64,000 bases of DNA from Tubulanus polymorphus (lineage: Eukaryota > Nemertea > Palaeonemertea > Tubulaniformes > Tubulanidae). The notes under the pieces were generated by a model, which was not told the DNA's origin, searched no databases, and saw only the letters and a program-made list of their open reading frames with translations. The first letter of the stretch is position 1. Each line of letters opens with the position of its first letter. The DNA lies in assembly GCF_964204645.1 (NCBI RefSeq), contig NC_134028.1, forward strand, positions 9,963,001 to 10,027,000. Reading direction: 5' to 3'. Below are positions 21,845 through 32,730 of this stretch, piece after piece. Position numbers and translations under genes: made by a program.

Positions 21845-22279
21845 TTAATAATTTATTAATTCTTTTAATAATTTATCTTGTTCTTCAACTGTTATATGAC
21901 CATTTAAACTTATTATATAATCTAGTGTATTCTTTAATTTATTAATTTCTTTTATATTAGTTTTAATTTTTTCTTTATTACTTTTTATATTTAATTTTGA
22001 ACTTATACCAGTTAAAACACTTGAACTTAATCCTAATACACCAATTGATATAGCTAAAGGTGTTAATGGACTGAATATTGCTAGAAATGTTATTACAGAA
22101 CTAATTGTAACCGAACCACTAATAATAAGATAATATATAATTTTACTTTTTAAATATTTTTTCTTTTTTATCTTTAAGTCACTTTCAAATTCTAATATTT
22201 GTTTTTCTAAATATATTTTTAATTTAGTTTTATTTATATCATGAGGAATAATATCAATACTATCAACTTTATCTTCCAT
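21845..22279 (-). CDS. 144-aa two-helix membrane protein
   Basis: Intact in copy A, broken in copy B. N-terminal coiled coil (LKIYLEKQILEFESDLKIKKKK), two hydrophobic helices (YYLIISGSVTISSVITFLAIF and LAISIGVLGLSSSVLTGIS) and a C-terminal amphipathic part with NGHITVEEQDKLLKEL. The layout resembles small membrane proteins recurrent in animal Polintons. Starts in AAATAAATGGAAG. Function unknown. Confidence 0.7.
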   Translation of the reverse strand: MEDKVDSIDIIPHDINKTKLKIYLEKQILEFESDLKIKKKKYLKSKIIYYLIISGSVTISSVITFLAIFSPLTPLAISIGVLGLSSSVLTGISSKLNIKSNKEKIKTNIKEINKLKNTLDYIISLNGHITVEEQDKLLKELINY

Positions 22280-22299
22280 TTATTTAGAAAAAAAAATTA

Positions 22300-22719
22300 C
22301 TAATTAGTAAATTTATACGCTACAAATATAACAATAACAGTTCCACCTAAAATCCATATTATTTCATATTTCTGTTGTTCTTTACTTGGGGTATAATAAT
22401 CTGATAATTTAGGTTTGTATAGATGTAATTTTTCTTTGGTTACTGCGTTATATAAACTCATTGCATCATCAACTGATTGAAAATCTCTATGTGAAATCTT
22501 CTGATCATATAATTCCTTGTTAATATAATCCATATAGTTTTGCCTCTTTTCTCTATATTCTTCTGCTGCTTTATTATATTTCACTAATGCTAAGTTATGC
22601 CTTTTTTGTTCTGTTAATGATCCACTTTTATCAATATGTTTAAATAAATAACCACCACCAGTAAATGCTAAAGCGTTAACAATTGCCGATCCTATAATAG
22701 TTATAACTGCAGAAGCCAT
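22300..22719 (-). CDS. 139-aa membrane protein, conserved in Polintons
   Basis: Intact. N-terminal hydrophobic segment (AVITIIGSAIVNALAFTGGGYLF), a charged helical middle (RHNLALVKYNKAAEEYREKR, FINK-type motif DYINKELYDQ, VDDAMSLYNAV), LSDYYTPSKEQQ, and a C-terminal transmembrane helix. I recognise this arrangement from cnidarian and sponge Polinton proteins. It is probably a virion membrane or minor structural protein; that role is inference. Confidence 0.75.
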   Translation of the reverse strand: MASAVITIIGSAIVNALAFTGGGYLFKHIDKSGSLTEQKRHNLALVKYNKAAEEYREKRQNYMDYINKELYDQKISHRDFQSVDDAMSLYNAVTKEKLHLYKPKLSDYYTPSKEQQKYEIIWILGGTVIVIFVAYKFTN

Positions 22720-22743
22720 TTATTTAGTAAAATAATTATGCAT

Positions 22744-22965
22744 TTATATGGGAGGAATATATTTTTGTTTTTCTAAATAATCAATAGTTAAATTAGATAA
22801 AGTAACTGCTTATGTTAATATTAAAATATCATTTATATCAAATCTATCAACATTAACACTTCCCATTTTGAATACTTTTTTTAATACCATTGAATAACCA
22901 ACAGTTCCAACTGATAATAATGCTCCATTATATAAACCAGTTATTATCCACTTATTATCACTCAT
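22744..22965 (-). pseudogene. 73-aa membrane protein, copy A
   Basis: Same protein as 40265-40486 but a TAA stop replaces a leucine or similar codon after DILILT. Hydrophobic N-terminal half (GLYNGALLSVGTVGYSMVLKK) and a C-terminal LSNLTIDYLEKQKYIPP. Confidence 0.75.
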
Positions 22966-22972
22966 TTATTAA

Positions 22973-23326
22973 TCAAAAAAAATTACTATCTTCAAAATAT
23001 TTAGTTATCTTAGTGATGATTAATTCAACATTTATTTCATTACTACTTTTATGATTATCATATATTTTGGTTAATATGTTTTTAATATCATCTATGATAA
23101 AATCTTCATCTAATTCATAAAATCGTAAAGATTCTCTAATTAAATTAGTAATCTTTTCTACATTTAAAGTTTCTTTATCTATTGTTGTTTCATACTCAAA
23201 TGTTGTTTCATTAGAAAATGCAATATTTTTGATATGTGTAATTACATCATTAATGTTAAATTTCATTTCTTTCTCACGTTTAAAATCAAATCCAAAACAT
23301 ATACTCGGTCCAACAGTTATATTCAT
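22973..23326 (-). CDS. 117-aa protein of unknown function
   Basis: Intact. Starts MNITVGPSICFGFDFK; the rest is alternating acidic and hydrophobic, predicted mostly helical (NVEKITNLIRESLRFYELDED). Present in all three Polinton copies directly after the penton gene. No recognised domain. The stop of the gene and the start of the next one nearly touch. Confidence 0.65.
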   Translation of the reverse strand: MNITVGPSICFGFDFKREKEMKFNINDVITHIKNIAFSNETTFEYETTIDKETLNVEKITNLIRESLRFYELDEDFIIDDIKNILTKIYDNHKSSNEINVELIITKITKYFEDSNFF

Positions 23327-23341
23327 TTATATAGTGAAAAA

Positions 23342-24079
23342 TTACTCTTTACATCTTATAACTAATTCATATATTACAGGAAAATTATTCAAATCAATTA
23401 AATAACCATTATGATTTCTTATTTCTAATTTAAAATTATTGAAATGTGGAATACAAGGTTTAAAATCACATTCAGCTAAATTATAATTTATTTGCGTTCC
23501 AAATTGTTTAACATTTTTTAAAGGTAAAATATTTAATATACTAGAATTACAAATTGAATCTTTAGTTGCTTCAAATGTTTTTGTTGGGTCAATTAAATTG
23601 CAATAAATATAAAAATGTGTAAAAGGTATTATATTTGAATTACCGTCTACGTTTCCTGTAACAGTTTGTGGTTTAATTCCTAACAGTTTAGCTAAAGGTT
23701 TCCTTTCATCATCTAACTTTATTTTAGTTTTATCAGAACTATCACTTTTTATAAATCTAATTGAAAATTTATCTTCACTTTCAAGTTTTAATTGTGCTTT
23801 CCGATTAATTTCTTGGGCTAATGTTTCTAAATTATATAACCCTGGTTTTAACATTAGATAAAACCATTTATTTTTATTTTTCATATGAATTGCAAAACCT
23901 CTATGTTCGAAAGTTTTATCCGATATATTATAAAAAGAATTACATAAACTTATATTTACTAATTTTAAATCAACACAATTCTTAAATTCTCTATCTAATT
24001 GAACTATTAAATTATGTGATTTATAATTTGTAAGTTTTCTAGAATCAACAAATATTCTGTATTCTTTTAATTCTACCAT
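23342..24079 (-). CDS. penton/minor capsid protein, copy A
   Basis: Intact 245 codons. The protein is beta-rich with KEYRIFVDSRKLTN at the N terminus, LKPGLYNLETLAQEIN in the middle, and a C-terminal FNNFKLEIRNHNGYLIDLNN. The last motif (L.I...G...DLN..P) is typical of the single-jelly-roll minor capsid (penton) proteins of Polintons. It would form the capsid vertices together with the MCP. Starts in a TATAAATAATGG context. Assignment from motif and gene neighbourhood. Confidence 0.65.
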   Translation of the reverse strand: MVELKEYRIFVDSRKLTNYKSHNLIVQLDREFKNCVDLKLVNISLCNSFYNISDKTFEHRGFAIHMKNKNKWFYLMLKPGLYNLETLAQEINRKAQLKLESEDKFSIRFIKSDSSDKTKIKLDDERKPLAKLLGIKPQTVTGNVDGNSNIIPFTHFYIYCNLIDPTKTFEATKDSICNSSILNILPLKNVKQFGTQINYNLAECDFKPCIPHFNNFKLEIRNHNGYLIDLNNFPVIYELVIRCKE

Positions 24080-24147
24080 TATTTATAACATACAAAAATT
24101 ACCGCTCATCACTAAAAATTAATTTTAATAAAATTTTTCCTTAATAA

Positions 24148-25450
24148 ATAGATGAGAAGATACCATGCGAAATTTGTGGTGAACTTCTAAGAAAAACTAA
24201 TATGGCTCGACATATGAAAAAACATGATGAAAATTATAAACCCCCTAAACTAAACCGTCCAAAATGTTAAAAAACATTCAGAGAAGTGTAAAATTAATGG
24301 CGCAACGGCTAATGTTGATAGTAATGGAAGTAATTGTAATTCTGTTGAAGTTGAACCTGAAATTATTTGGAAAAGACCTTTCTTATTCTATGATAAGGAT
24401 AATATAAAAGATCATTTCTGTGAGCCTTGTCGAATAAAATATAGCCCTGAAAATATAGAAGATTGGGAGAATCATCAATTTCGTAAAGTACATATAGATA
24501 AAATTTCTAATAAAGTTGAAGCAGAATTCAATGAAAGAAAAAATATTTTATTAGAAAAAATAAAATATGAGAAAACGTTACCAGATAATAAAGAAACAGT
24601 TGAAAAGTTAGAAAAACAATAAAATGAATTAACAAGAAAAACATTTTATTGTAAATATTGTAAATTGATTATTACAACAAGTAATTCAAATCTACATAAT
24701 AGAACAATAAAACATAAAGAAAACGTAAGAAAATACCAAGAGCTTAATGAAGATCTATTACCAATAAATTATAAACGAAAATGTCCACAATGTAGTTATG
24801 CGACCTTAAGGCAAGAAGGTACTGTGTTATCTTGTAATGAATGTGGATGGCAAAAGAATTTATGGGGTGAAGAAAAAACTAGAGATTTTCTCATAGAACC
24901 AAAATTAAATTATCTAGATGAAATTTTTAAAATATTTTCTATAGAAGATCATACACCAGAATATATGCAATGGCTTGAAAAAATGAAAATAATAGAAAAT
25001 AAAAATGGTGAAATAACTAAAAAAGATATTATAAAAACAATTATTCCATCAACATTTAACACAAAACAAAAGAAAATGTATTTATATTTATTTTTTAACG
25101 ATTATTATGAAAAACCTAAATTAACAGAAGAAGATATGGAAAATATAAAAAAAATATTCAAACAAATATTAATGTATCATTTGAAAAATAGAATAACAGA
25201 TTCAATAAATTATGAATTCTTTTTAAATAAGATTGTAAATTATTTAAACATAGATATTATAATTCCATTTGATGAATTAACAAACAAAAAGAAACAAAGA
25301 GAGCGAGATGAAATGTGGTACAAGATAGAACTATATTTAAATGAGAAAAATGAAATGGAAGAACCTAAACAAATTATACAAGAACAATTAAATGAAAATG
25401 AAGAAGCCAATAGTGATTTCGAGTATGATGATATTGATTTTATGTTTTAA
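24148..25450 (+). pseudogene. VLTF3-like late transcription factor candidate, copy A
   Basis: Encoded on the strand opposite to its neighbours and convergent with PolB. N-terminal C2H2 pair (CEICGELLRK...H...H), a further finger (CKYCKLIITTSNSNLHNRTIKH), a zinc ribbon (CPQCSYATLRQEGTVLSCNECGW) at about 24782, and a helical C-terminal domain with IPFDELTNKKKQRERDEMW. The ribbon plus this domain resembles poxvirus/NCLDV late transcription factor VLTF3. The expected ATG is ATA here (24148), and stops or frameshifts lie near 24268 and 24620; 24665-25450 is open. Its stop overlaps the PolB stop by four bases. Confidence 0.6.
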
Positions 25451-28400
25451 TAACCATAAGGTAATGTTTTTATACCATCATCTAAAATATGCCTTTTATC
25501 ATCAAATGGATTCAAACTAGTTTTTTCAACTTCATTAATGTACATCTCGTGATCTTCTGATCTTAAACAATTCATTTTGTGTTTCATTACAATTGATTTA
25601 TATAAACACTTTATATAATCTTGAAATTCTATATGTTTATCAACCACATGTTTTGTTATTCCGTTTAACTTTTTAGCTTCACGATCTTTTGTTCTATAAC
25701 TATACATTTTACTTCTTATCCCAACAAATTCAATCATTTCATCACCCCCTAATTCATCTTTAAATTTACCAGGAATCTTTTTATTATCATTGCTAAATAG
25801 TTCATGATCTTTAGGATAATTGCTAAAATCAAAATGATGTTTTAATGTTTTTAAGTCTTTTGTTATGTCGTTTGTCTTGATTTCTAGTAAGTAGGCATCG
25901 GTATTTTTTGGATTAATGGGAACCCAGAATTGAATGTTCCATCATCTGTTGATAAATCATAAACATAGTCAGTTGGGTTATATATTTCAAATAAATCTTT
26001 AACTTCTTCTGTTAACTCATTTTCTACATGGCTTAAATTAAAGCAATTTGGTTTAGATTTAATCAATCCAATATTCGTATTAAATCCTAATGGACTGCAT
26101 AATATATTCAATCCTGATATAGCAACTTTTCCTTTTTGAGCTAAAGATATTGTTTTGCGGTTTTGGAAACTTTTTGAACCATCTGCAGCATAGAATCCAA
26201 TGAAGAACCATTTTCTTAAATTATTTTTTGCATTTAATACATTATCTGGAACTATCTTTTCTTTTGTTGAAGTATTACTTTTAACTATTGCATGAATATA
26301 GAATTCATCATTATATTTTATAGCAAAATCCTTAGGATTATTTACAAGTATTCTATAAACTGCTGTTGATTTCATAACATCCATGATACTAAATGTTTTA
26401 TTTGGATAAACTTCTTCACAGAATTTCTTTATTCTTTCTAATAATTTTAAGTCTTGATTGCATAAATACCAGCAATATTGAGTGCGATTAACATAATTAT
26501 ACACACCTGCTGAACCATCACCCATGAAAAATCCTTTGATAAAATATTCTTTTTCTTCCAATGTTTCGGGTTCTATATTATAAATATTATCAATTATTTC
26601 ATCAAATGACATATGATTCATTCTTTGGAAAAATCTTTTATGTAATAATTTATCTCCAATTTTTATATCAGTTGGTTTTATTTCATCGCCATTTCGTTTA
26701 ATTAAACTATGATCTTCTGTAACATCTACAAATCCTAATTTAGTTCTAACTCTATAGATTTTCTTATTTGTTTTATGTCTAATAATATTCTTTAATTTTT
26801 TCCATCCATTTCTTGTCCAAACATCCATTAATCCATTTATTTGTATTAATTCTTTTTTACCATATGAAATATAACATTCATTTTGTTTTGGAATTATTTC
26901 TGAAATTCTTCTTATCAATATTTTATCATTACATTTTAATAATATTGGGGTGTCAGCTGTTACAGAATCAACGTATAATATTTCAATATGCTTTTCCCCA
27001 AAAAGTGGTTGTAAAACATTATAACAAAAATCATACATTAATAATTTTGATACTTCTAAAACAGTTGAACCAATGAATATAGGTTTATTAAATTTCATTG
27101 ACGTTCTTTTTAATTTAACTGCGGTTAAATAATCTTCAAATCTTTTATTACCTAAATGTCTAGGACTTGATTGTAAATGTCTTAATCTTTCAGAATTATT
27201 TACTAATTCAATATCATTTCTATTTCTAATATTTTCACATGTTTTACCATAAAAACTATTATTCATTAATTTGAAGAAATCTTTTTCAAAATCTGTTTTT
27301 GATATGGTTCTCTGTTGAGTATTGAAATCTATATATTTTTCTAACCACTTCGATTGATTAAATTCAATATATCTATGTACTTTCTTTAATTTCATTCCTT
27401 GTTTTAGATGAAATTTTAACATTCTATAATGAACAATATAATTGTATTTATTATTTTGAGTAAGTATTAATTTTTCTGTAAAAACATGATATTTCGGTTT
27501 TATTTTCTTCTGGTATTCATTTAAATAACTATCATCTACAGTTAAATGTTCTGGGCAATAAGGTAAGTTTCTTGTTTTAAACTTTATATTTTCAGGTTAT
27601 TCTAAATCAACTACAAAGAAATAACCAATTGGTGCTTCATCTTCTAAACTCATAATTGCGCTTTCCCAATTAGTTTTATCATCATTTTCTGTTAATATAA
27701 AATTTTTATATGGTTTAGGTTGCATCATTGCCCAACCATATAAATTATTGGCGTCAATATATAATAATTTATATTCATCATTTGCTTTAAAATATCTATC
27801 TCCCATAACACCACTAATTCCACCTCTAATTGATTTTTCAAATAATAAAACCATATCTGGTTCTTTCAATAAATCTAATTCTACATTTGTATATTTTAAA
27901 CCACATTGCCAGGTTAAACCAGGACTAGAGTAGCAATAACAAGGATCAACATTAAAATGATTCAAATAAACTTCTCTAAATTTTTCAAATATGTCAGCCA
28001 ATATCATAACATCTGATTTTAAATATAAATCAACTAATTCACCATGATTTTTCATCTTAAAATGGCTCCAAATATTTAATGTTCTATTAAACACTTCGTC
28101 TTTCACATACTCCTCTTTTAATTGATCATAAAAATTGATCTTTTAATAATTCTGTTACATTAAAATCATTGTGTGTTTTATAAAATGAATAAGGAATTGC
28201 GCCTTTATATCTCAATAATTTAAAATCTTGGTCATTTGGATAATAATATCGAGTTATTATAAAATAATTATCAACTAAACTTTTTGATAAATTATCTAAT
28301 GAACTTGCTAGAAATCTATAAGAATCTAAAAATCTAATGCAACCAAATTGAAATGAAATATAATTTTCAGATGTTTTAGCTAATAGTTTAAAATCATATT

Positions 28401-30501
28401 TTCTTACATTTACACCATTCATAGCATTATATTCTTCTATTTCTTGATTAATTGCGCCCAATTTTCCCGATAATTGTTTTGTAAATAGATGGGTATCATA
28501 GCCTGATAAATTATGAAATAATATTGGTACGAAATTAACTTTCTTAGCTTGTAAATTACAATCTTCATGAGCAGCTCCACGATATTTTGAATTTAAATGA
28601 TCATGATCTCTAACTTTTTTATCAAATGAATAAAAACGTTTTTCACAATAACAACAAAGAGTTGCATAATTAAAATCAATTTCATCTTCTTTTGTCATAA
28701 CTATTCTTTTATTTTTGTTTAATAATTTTGCAAAATCACTTTCTAATTCAATCATTTAATCACAAAAAATCATTAACTACATTTTCACCTCTAAAAGAAA
28801 TATATTGACTTTCATATAATTCAGGATAATTTGATTTTATATAAATTCCATAAGCAGCAGCTCTTTGATGAACTTTTTTAATTGTATTTATAATTGGTGG
28901 GTCTTGTATTGTGTCTTCATTTAATTCATTTCCTTTATCCATTGATTTTAATAATTGCTTTTTGTTATATATTTCTTTTCTATCTTGATCAGTTAATTCT
29001 TTATTCAACGATTCAAAATCCCCATAAATTACAAATGGAACAATATTCTTAAATTTATGATTAGTAAATTTCAATTTATAATCTTTTTCTGTTGGCATTA
29101 TTAATTTACAAAAATCTTTATTATCACATAATTCTTTATGTTTTAATAATGTATTCTCAGTTATAAATTTAGATAAACATTTCCTACATAGATAAATTTT
29201 ATGATGATGATCACTTTCTGTTCTAAAGAATAAATCAATTTGTTTTAACCACATATAATGTTCATTTTCATCTTTTTTATAATATAACAAATCTATAGCA
29301 TTTTCATCATCATAATATTCTGTTAAATATAAAGCTTCCAATGTATAATCTTTAATATTTTCACCTTTTGTCTTTGGTAATTGCATTAATTCGAATACAT
29401 TTAATTTTAAATTATTAACTTTTTCTATTTTAGAAATCATTTTTATAGTTACCGGATATTGATCAATTTTATATAATGTTTCATATTTCCGGTAATTTGT
29501 TATTCTACAAACATTTTCCTGTGTTGGATGTAAGCAACTGATAATTGACCATAGAAAACATTTATTATCTTCATTTTGAATATTTATTACTGCTTTTGTT
29601 GTAAATGGTAATTTAAGATGATGCTTTAATATCCTTTTCTGTTGTAAAGTTTGAATCATTTTTAAACATTTTATTATTTTTTGATGTTTTATTCCTTTTT
29701 GTATTATAAACATTTAAATCTAAATATATAATTTCATTCAATGTTAAGCCAGAACCCTCAAAATATCTTTCTTCAATATGACGTTTAAATTCATTAAATA
29801 TTTTTTCGAACTTCTCTTTTATTTGTGTTTTTGAAATTATTTCTTCAGAGTGTGTTTGAATATTATAATTCATTTTTTCTTCTGACTTTATAAAACTTAC
29901 TTTCCCAGAGATACTTATTTTTGGATATTCAACATCTGTTATCAAATCTAGTATTTTTTCTATTATTTCATTAAATGTACTATAATCTTCTATTGTTGTA
30001 CCTTTAAAAAATCTAAATATAATAGCTGCAGGACCAATTTTACTATGTAATGTTTCTAAAAATTTCAATTGTACCTTTTATTTCTAGTGAATCAATATAA
30101 TTTCTAACATTTTCCATGTAAGGTTTATTTGAAATGGATTTAGTTTTTGAAGTTGGTTTTTTTACTTTTTGAGGTTTATCGTCAAAATAATCTTTTCCTA
30201 AAACATTATTACTCAAATTTTGATGGTGTTTTTGTGATTCGAGATGTCTATTATAATTCCTTTTTACTATAAATTCATTACAAACTTCACATTTTATTTC
30301 ATCCACATTCATATTTTCTAATCGTTCTTTTCTTTCATTGGAATTTTCTGGAGTTTCAAAATCTATTACATTTTTTATATGATTTGATGATTTTTCATAT
30401 TTAGATTTATTAGATTTATCGATGTATTTTTTACAATATTGGCAATAATATTGATTTTTATTAACATTATTATTTTCTGGCATGTGTTCATTCTCCCCCA
30501 T
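25447..30501 (-). pseudogene. protein-primed DNA polymerase B with intein, copy A
   Basis: Replicates the linear element. In order: C2H2 fingers (CQYCKKYID, CEVCNEFIVKRNYNRH), KCFLWSIISCLHP, another finger (CRKCLSKF), exonuclease motif I (IYGDFESLN), an HNH/endonuclease VII-like block (CYCEKRF...DHDHLN...CN), exo II (FHNLSGYDTH), exo III (YLKSDVMILADI), polymerase motif A (YIDANNLYGWAM), motif B (KLMNNSFYGKT), motif C split by an intein, and a C-terminal KMYSYRTKD. Frameshifts or stops at about 30060, 29650, 28756, 28125, 27599 and 25907. Start at 30501 in CCTAATAAATGGGG. Usual family length (about 1,200-1,400 without intein) fits. Confidence 0.95.
25903..26966 (-). other. LAGLIDADG intein in PolB motif C, copy A
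   Basis: Begins at serine right after YVD (block A: SVTADTPILL), block B TEDHSLI, two LAGLIDADG-like motifs (FIKGFFMGDGSAG and FFIGFYAADGSK) and C-terminal VYDLSTDDGTF ... N, followed by T of the extein TDA. The insertion point is between D and T of the catalytic YxDTDS motif, the known pol-c site. A one-base loss near 25907 throws the last codons out of frame. About 355 residues. Confidence 0.9.
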
Positions 30502-30586
30502 TTATTAGGAAAAAAAATTACTTGTGGTGATGAGTGGTGTCTCGTACTCTCGTACTCTGATCTGAAACCCACATCTTCCAATTACT
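30499..30586 (-). repeat. terminal inverted repeat of copy A, right
   Basis: Reverse complement of 4911-4998, ending at 30586 with ...CCAATTACT and reaching inward to the polymerase start codon. It includes a duplicated decamer-like GTACTCTC motif. Confidence 0.9.
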
Positions 30587-30592
30587 ATCACA
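30587..30592. repeat. target-site duplication of Polinton copy A, right
   Basis: ATCACA directly after the terminal ...CCAATTACT, identical to 4905-4910. It fixes the right boundary of copy A at 30586. Confidence 0.9.
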
Positions 30593-31541
30593 GTGCAAGG
30601 AAGTTCTATGAAGTGCTTATTATATGAATACAAATAATTGATTCAGTCATTTGAAATCGTATCCCCGGGAATATACAAAGGATTGGATTGAGAATATACT
30701 AGTTTTATTGTTCCACTGAGATATATAAATAAATTGCCCATGGGCAAAGTGTGGTTTACCCTGAAAGCTAGAGGTTGTTTGGAACAAGGGCATTGCTTGA
30801 AAAATCTTTTTAATTCGTGACTTCAAAGTTTCACAAGTTTATATTGTATTTTATCTTTCTTAAAGAATCATTTCGTAGTCAAATAAGACCAAAGATCTAC
30901 ATTTGTTTACGGTCCACGTCCAAAATTTTGTAGGGTAAAGGTAGGCGCGGCAGGAAAACTATTTTATATTTTCAAAGAAATACGTTTCACAATATGAAAA
31001 AATATTCAAATAAGGCCATCCAAAAATAATTGTCTGTTTGCCGTAACACCGACTCAACTTTTCAGGATGAGTCGGTAGGTAGGTAGAAATGTTTTTTGCA
31101 AAACTTTTGGGCAAAAAAAACCCCAAATCTTTTCTACATGGAAACAATATCGCAAAAAATCATCTACGTTGTGCACGGGAAATTTGTCTAAAAGCGTAGA
31201 TTTGAAGAATTATTCTAAAATTATAACTTCGTCCAGAGCGTCATCTCTGTGCTAAAATGAAAAAGTACATTGAATATGTGCGCGCTTTTACGTTTGTCAC
31301 CCTGATATAAAATGCAAATTTTATAATCATATAGATCTACAATGCCATATCGAACAGTTCATAATATTTCATAGCTCTACTACATATTAATAATAATAAT
31401 GACAATAATAGTAATAATAATATAATGTAATATAACTTATGACCATAGTGTCAATATGTGCTTTATCGTTTTCAACAAGTCAGACTACTCAATATGTATT
31501 CAAAGTAATTAGCTATAGTCAGTGGTCATCGATAATTAATT

Positions 31542-31806
31542 AATGTCTCTCAAACATGTCACTAGGTGTTTATTTGTGAGTCCTGATGTCTACAACTTGT
31601 CTGACACCTAGTTCTCACATTATACTTATGATTCTGTATATAAAGACAACGTTAAGTTATGATAACCATTCTCATTCCGGGATGCAATAAAGATTGTACA
31701 TATAAGGGTTAACTGCCTTGTTGTTCCCGATGGATGGAATCCTGTACCGCTGGTGTAAATGCTAGTTCCCCAGCCAGCCTGCCGATACAACAACCAGCTG
31801 GTTACA
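31542..31806 (+). other. possible solo LTR
   Basis: The stretch has a TATA box (CTGTATATAAAG at about 31636) followed by a polyadenylation signal (AATAAAG at about 31687) and lies between TG- and CA-like ends, the order expected in a retrotransposon LTR. No coding region and no target duplication identified, so this is weak. Confidence 0.3.
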
Positions 31807-31927
31807 CGTTACCAGCTTTAATATAGTCAATATTATTAGAATGAATGGCAGCTTATTGGAACACTGCCAGTTTCCTGGAAAACTTTTTTATCAAAAATTA
31901 AATTTTTTTCAATGAATCCCAGAAAAA

Positions 31928-32067
31928 CGTTTTCACTCGGTACCTTTGAAGTCGGGTCGGTCGGGTTACGGCAAACTGACCATTATTTTGGGATGAAGAA
32001 CGTTTTCACTCGGTACCTTTGAAGTCGGGTCGGTCGGGTTACGACAAACAGACCATTATTTTGGGAT
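31928..32067 (+). repeat. 73-bp tandem duplication
   Basis: CGTTTTCACTCGGTACCTTT begins at 31928 and again at 32001, with near-identical sequence between. It forms the inner part of the right end of the candidate MITE. Confidence 0.8.
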
Positions 32068-32642
32068 GGCCTAAAATTCATATGATGTCACATATCAGAG
32101 GGTGGCTGAATATTGTCCAATGTTGGCCGCGGAAGCTAAAATACTGGTACAGAAGAAAACGGCTATTAGATCGTTTTAAATCCTGGAAATTACCACTACA
32201 ATAATAAGACCTCGACAGACCTCATAGTTTGCTGCCTAGTATTTTCACAGTCACAAGAAATTACAATTTATTGAAAATTCTATCGAACAGAAAACACAGT
32301 GCTCATCTGCTACGATTATTCAGCCTATTTTCATGTCAAACATGCACGCGTTACAGCATCACCCTTAGTAGTGTACTGTACGAGCTTGTGTGTCGTGTAG
32401 CACTCCGCGCGCACGTGTAGGCCTCGTGTAAGTGAATATTCGCTTACACCTCAATGTCAATCAAAACAATCACTGGGTATTAAAATGAAACAATACATAT
32501 GGCGGATGTGTGAAATAATTACATCCTCACCAGCAATGAGCATTTGAAATTCGCACGTATACGGCACTTAGTCCAATGAAACGTACGTCATTCTATGGCT
32601 TTCCCATAATTATTTTAGTTGCGCCGGGATTCCCCGTATATC

Positions 32643-32730
32643 AGTAATTGGAAGATGTGGGTTTCAGATGAAAGGGCGAGAGGGCGAGACACCACTCATC
32701 ACCACAAGTAATTTTTTTTCCTAATAAATG
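32643..32730 (+). repeat. terminal inverted repeat of copy B, left
   Basis: AGTAATTGGAAGATGTGGGT..., matching the copy A repeats except in the middle, where AGGGCGAGAGGGCGAG replaces AGTACGAGAGTACGAG. It runs into the PolB start codon at 32728. Confidence 0.9.
32711..32730 (+). promoter_or_regulatory. T-run/TAATAAATG start motif of PolB (copy B)
   Basis: ATTTTTTTTCCTAATAAATG, inside the terminal repeat. The same T-run plus AATAAATG precedes PolB in copy A and the 108-aa gene at the other end, and the VLTF3-like genes. Confidence 0.65.

Larger units (their letters stand above)
4911..30586 (-). mobile_element. Polinton/Maverick copy A
   Basis: A virus-like DNA element with 88-bp inverted terminal repeats starting AGTAAT and a perfect 6-bp target duplication. 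It encodes protein-primed PolB, RVE integrase, packaging ATPase and double-jelly-roll capsid protein, the defining Polinton set. Most genes are on the minus strand. Its 25.7 kb include a tandem duplication of the left end and a 5.7-kb nested insertion; without these it would be near the usual 15-20 kb. PolB, integrase, ATPase, MCP and both large membrane-protein genes contain stops or frameshifts, so this copy is inactive as it stands. Confidence 0.95.
31013..32072. mobile_element. candidate MITE with 44-bp inverted ends
   Basis: 31013-31056 (AGGCCATCCAAAAATAATTG...) and 32029-32072 are inverse complements with about six mismatches. No reading frame of note lies between them, so it would be non-autonomous. 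No clear target duplication was found, which weakens the call. Confidence 0.45.
30593..32642. other. host spacer between head-to-head Polintons
   Basis: About 2 kb without a recognisable gene. It contains a candidate inverted-repeat element (31013-32072), a 73-bp tandem duplication, a short AT/TAA microsatellite at about 31385-31435, and an LTR-like stretch. Since copy A has a complete target duplication at 30587, the spacer is genuine flank of A; its relation to copy B is unclear. Confidence 0.5.

Noticed and set aside
26813-27076. Plus-strand frame opposite the intein region
   Set aside because: It is the antisense of conserved PolB and intein motifs and has no own start context.
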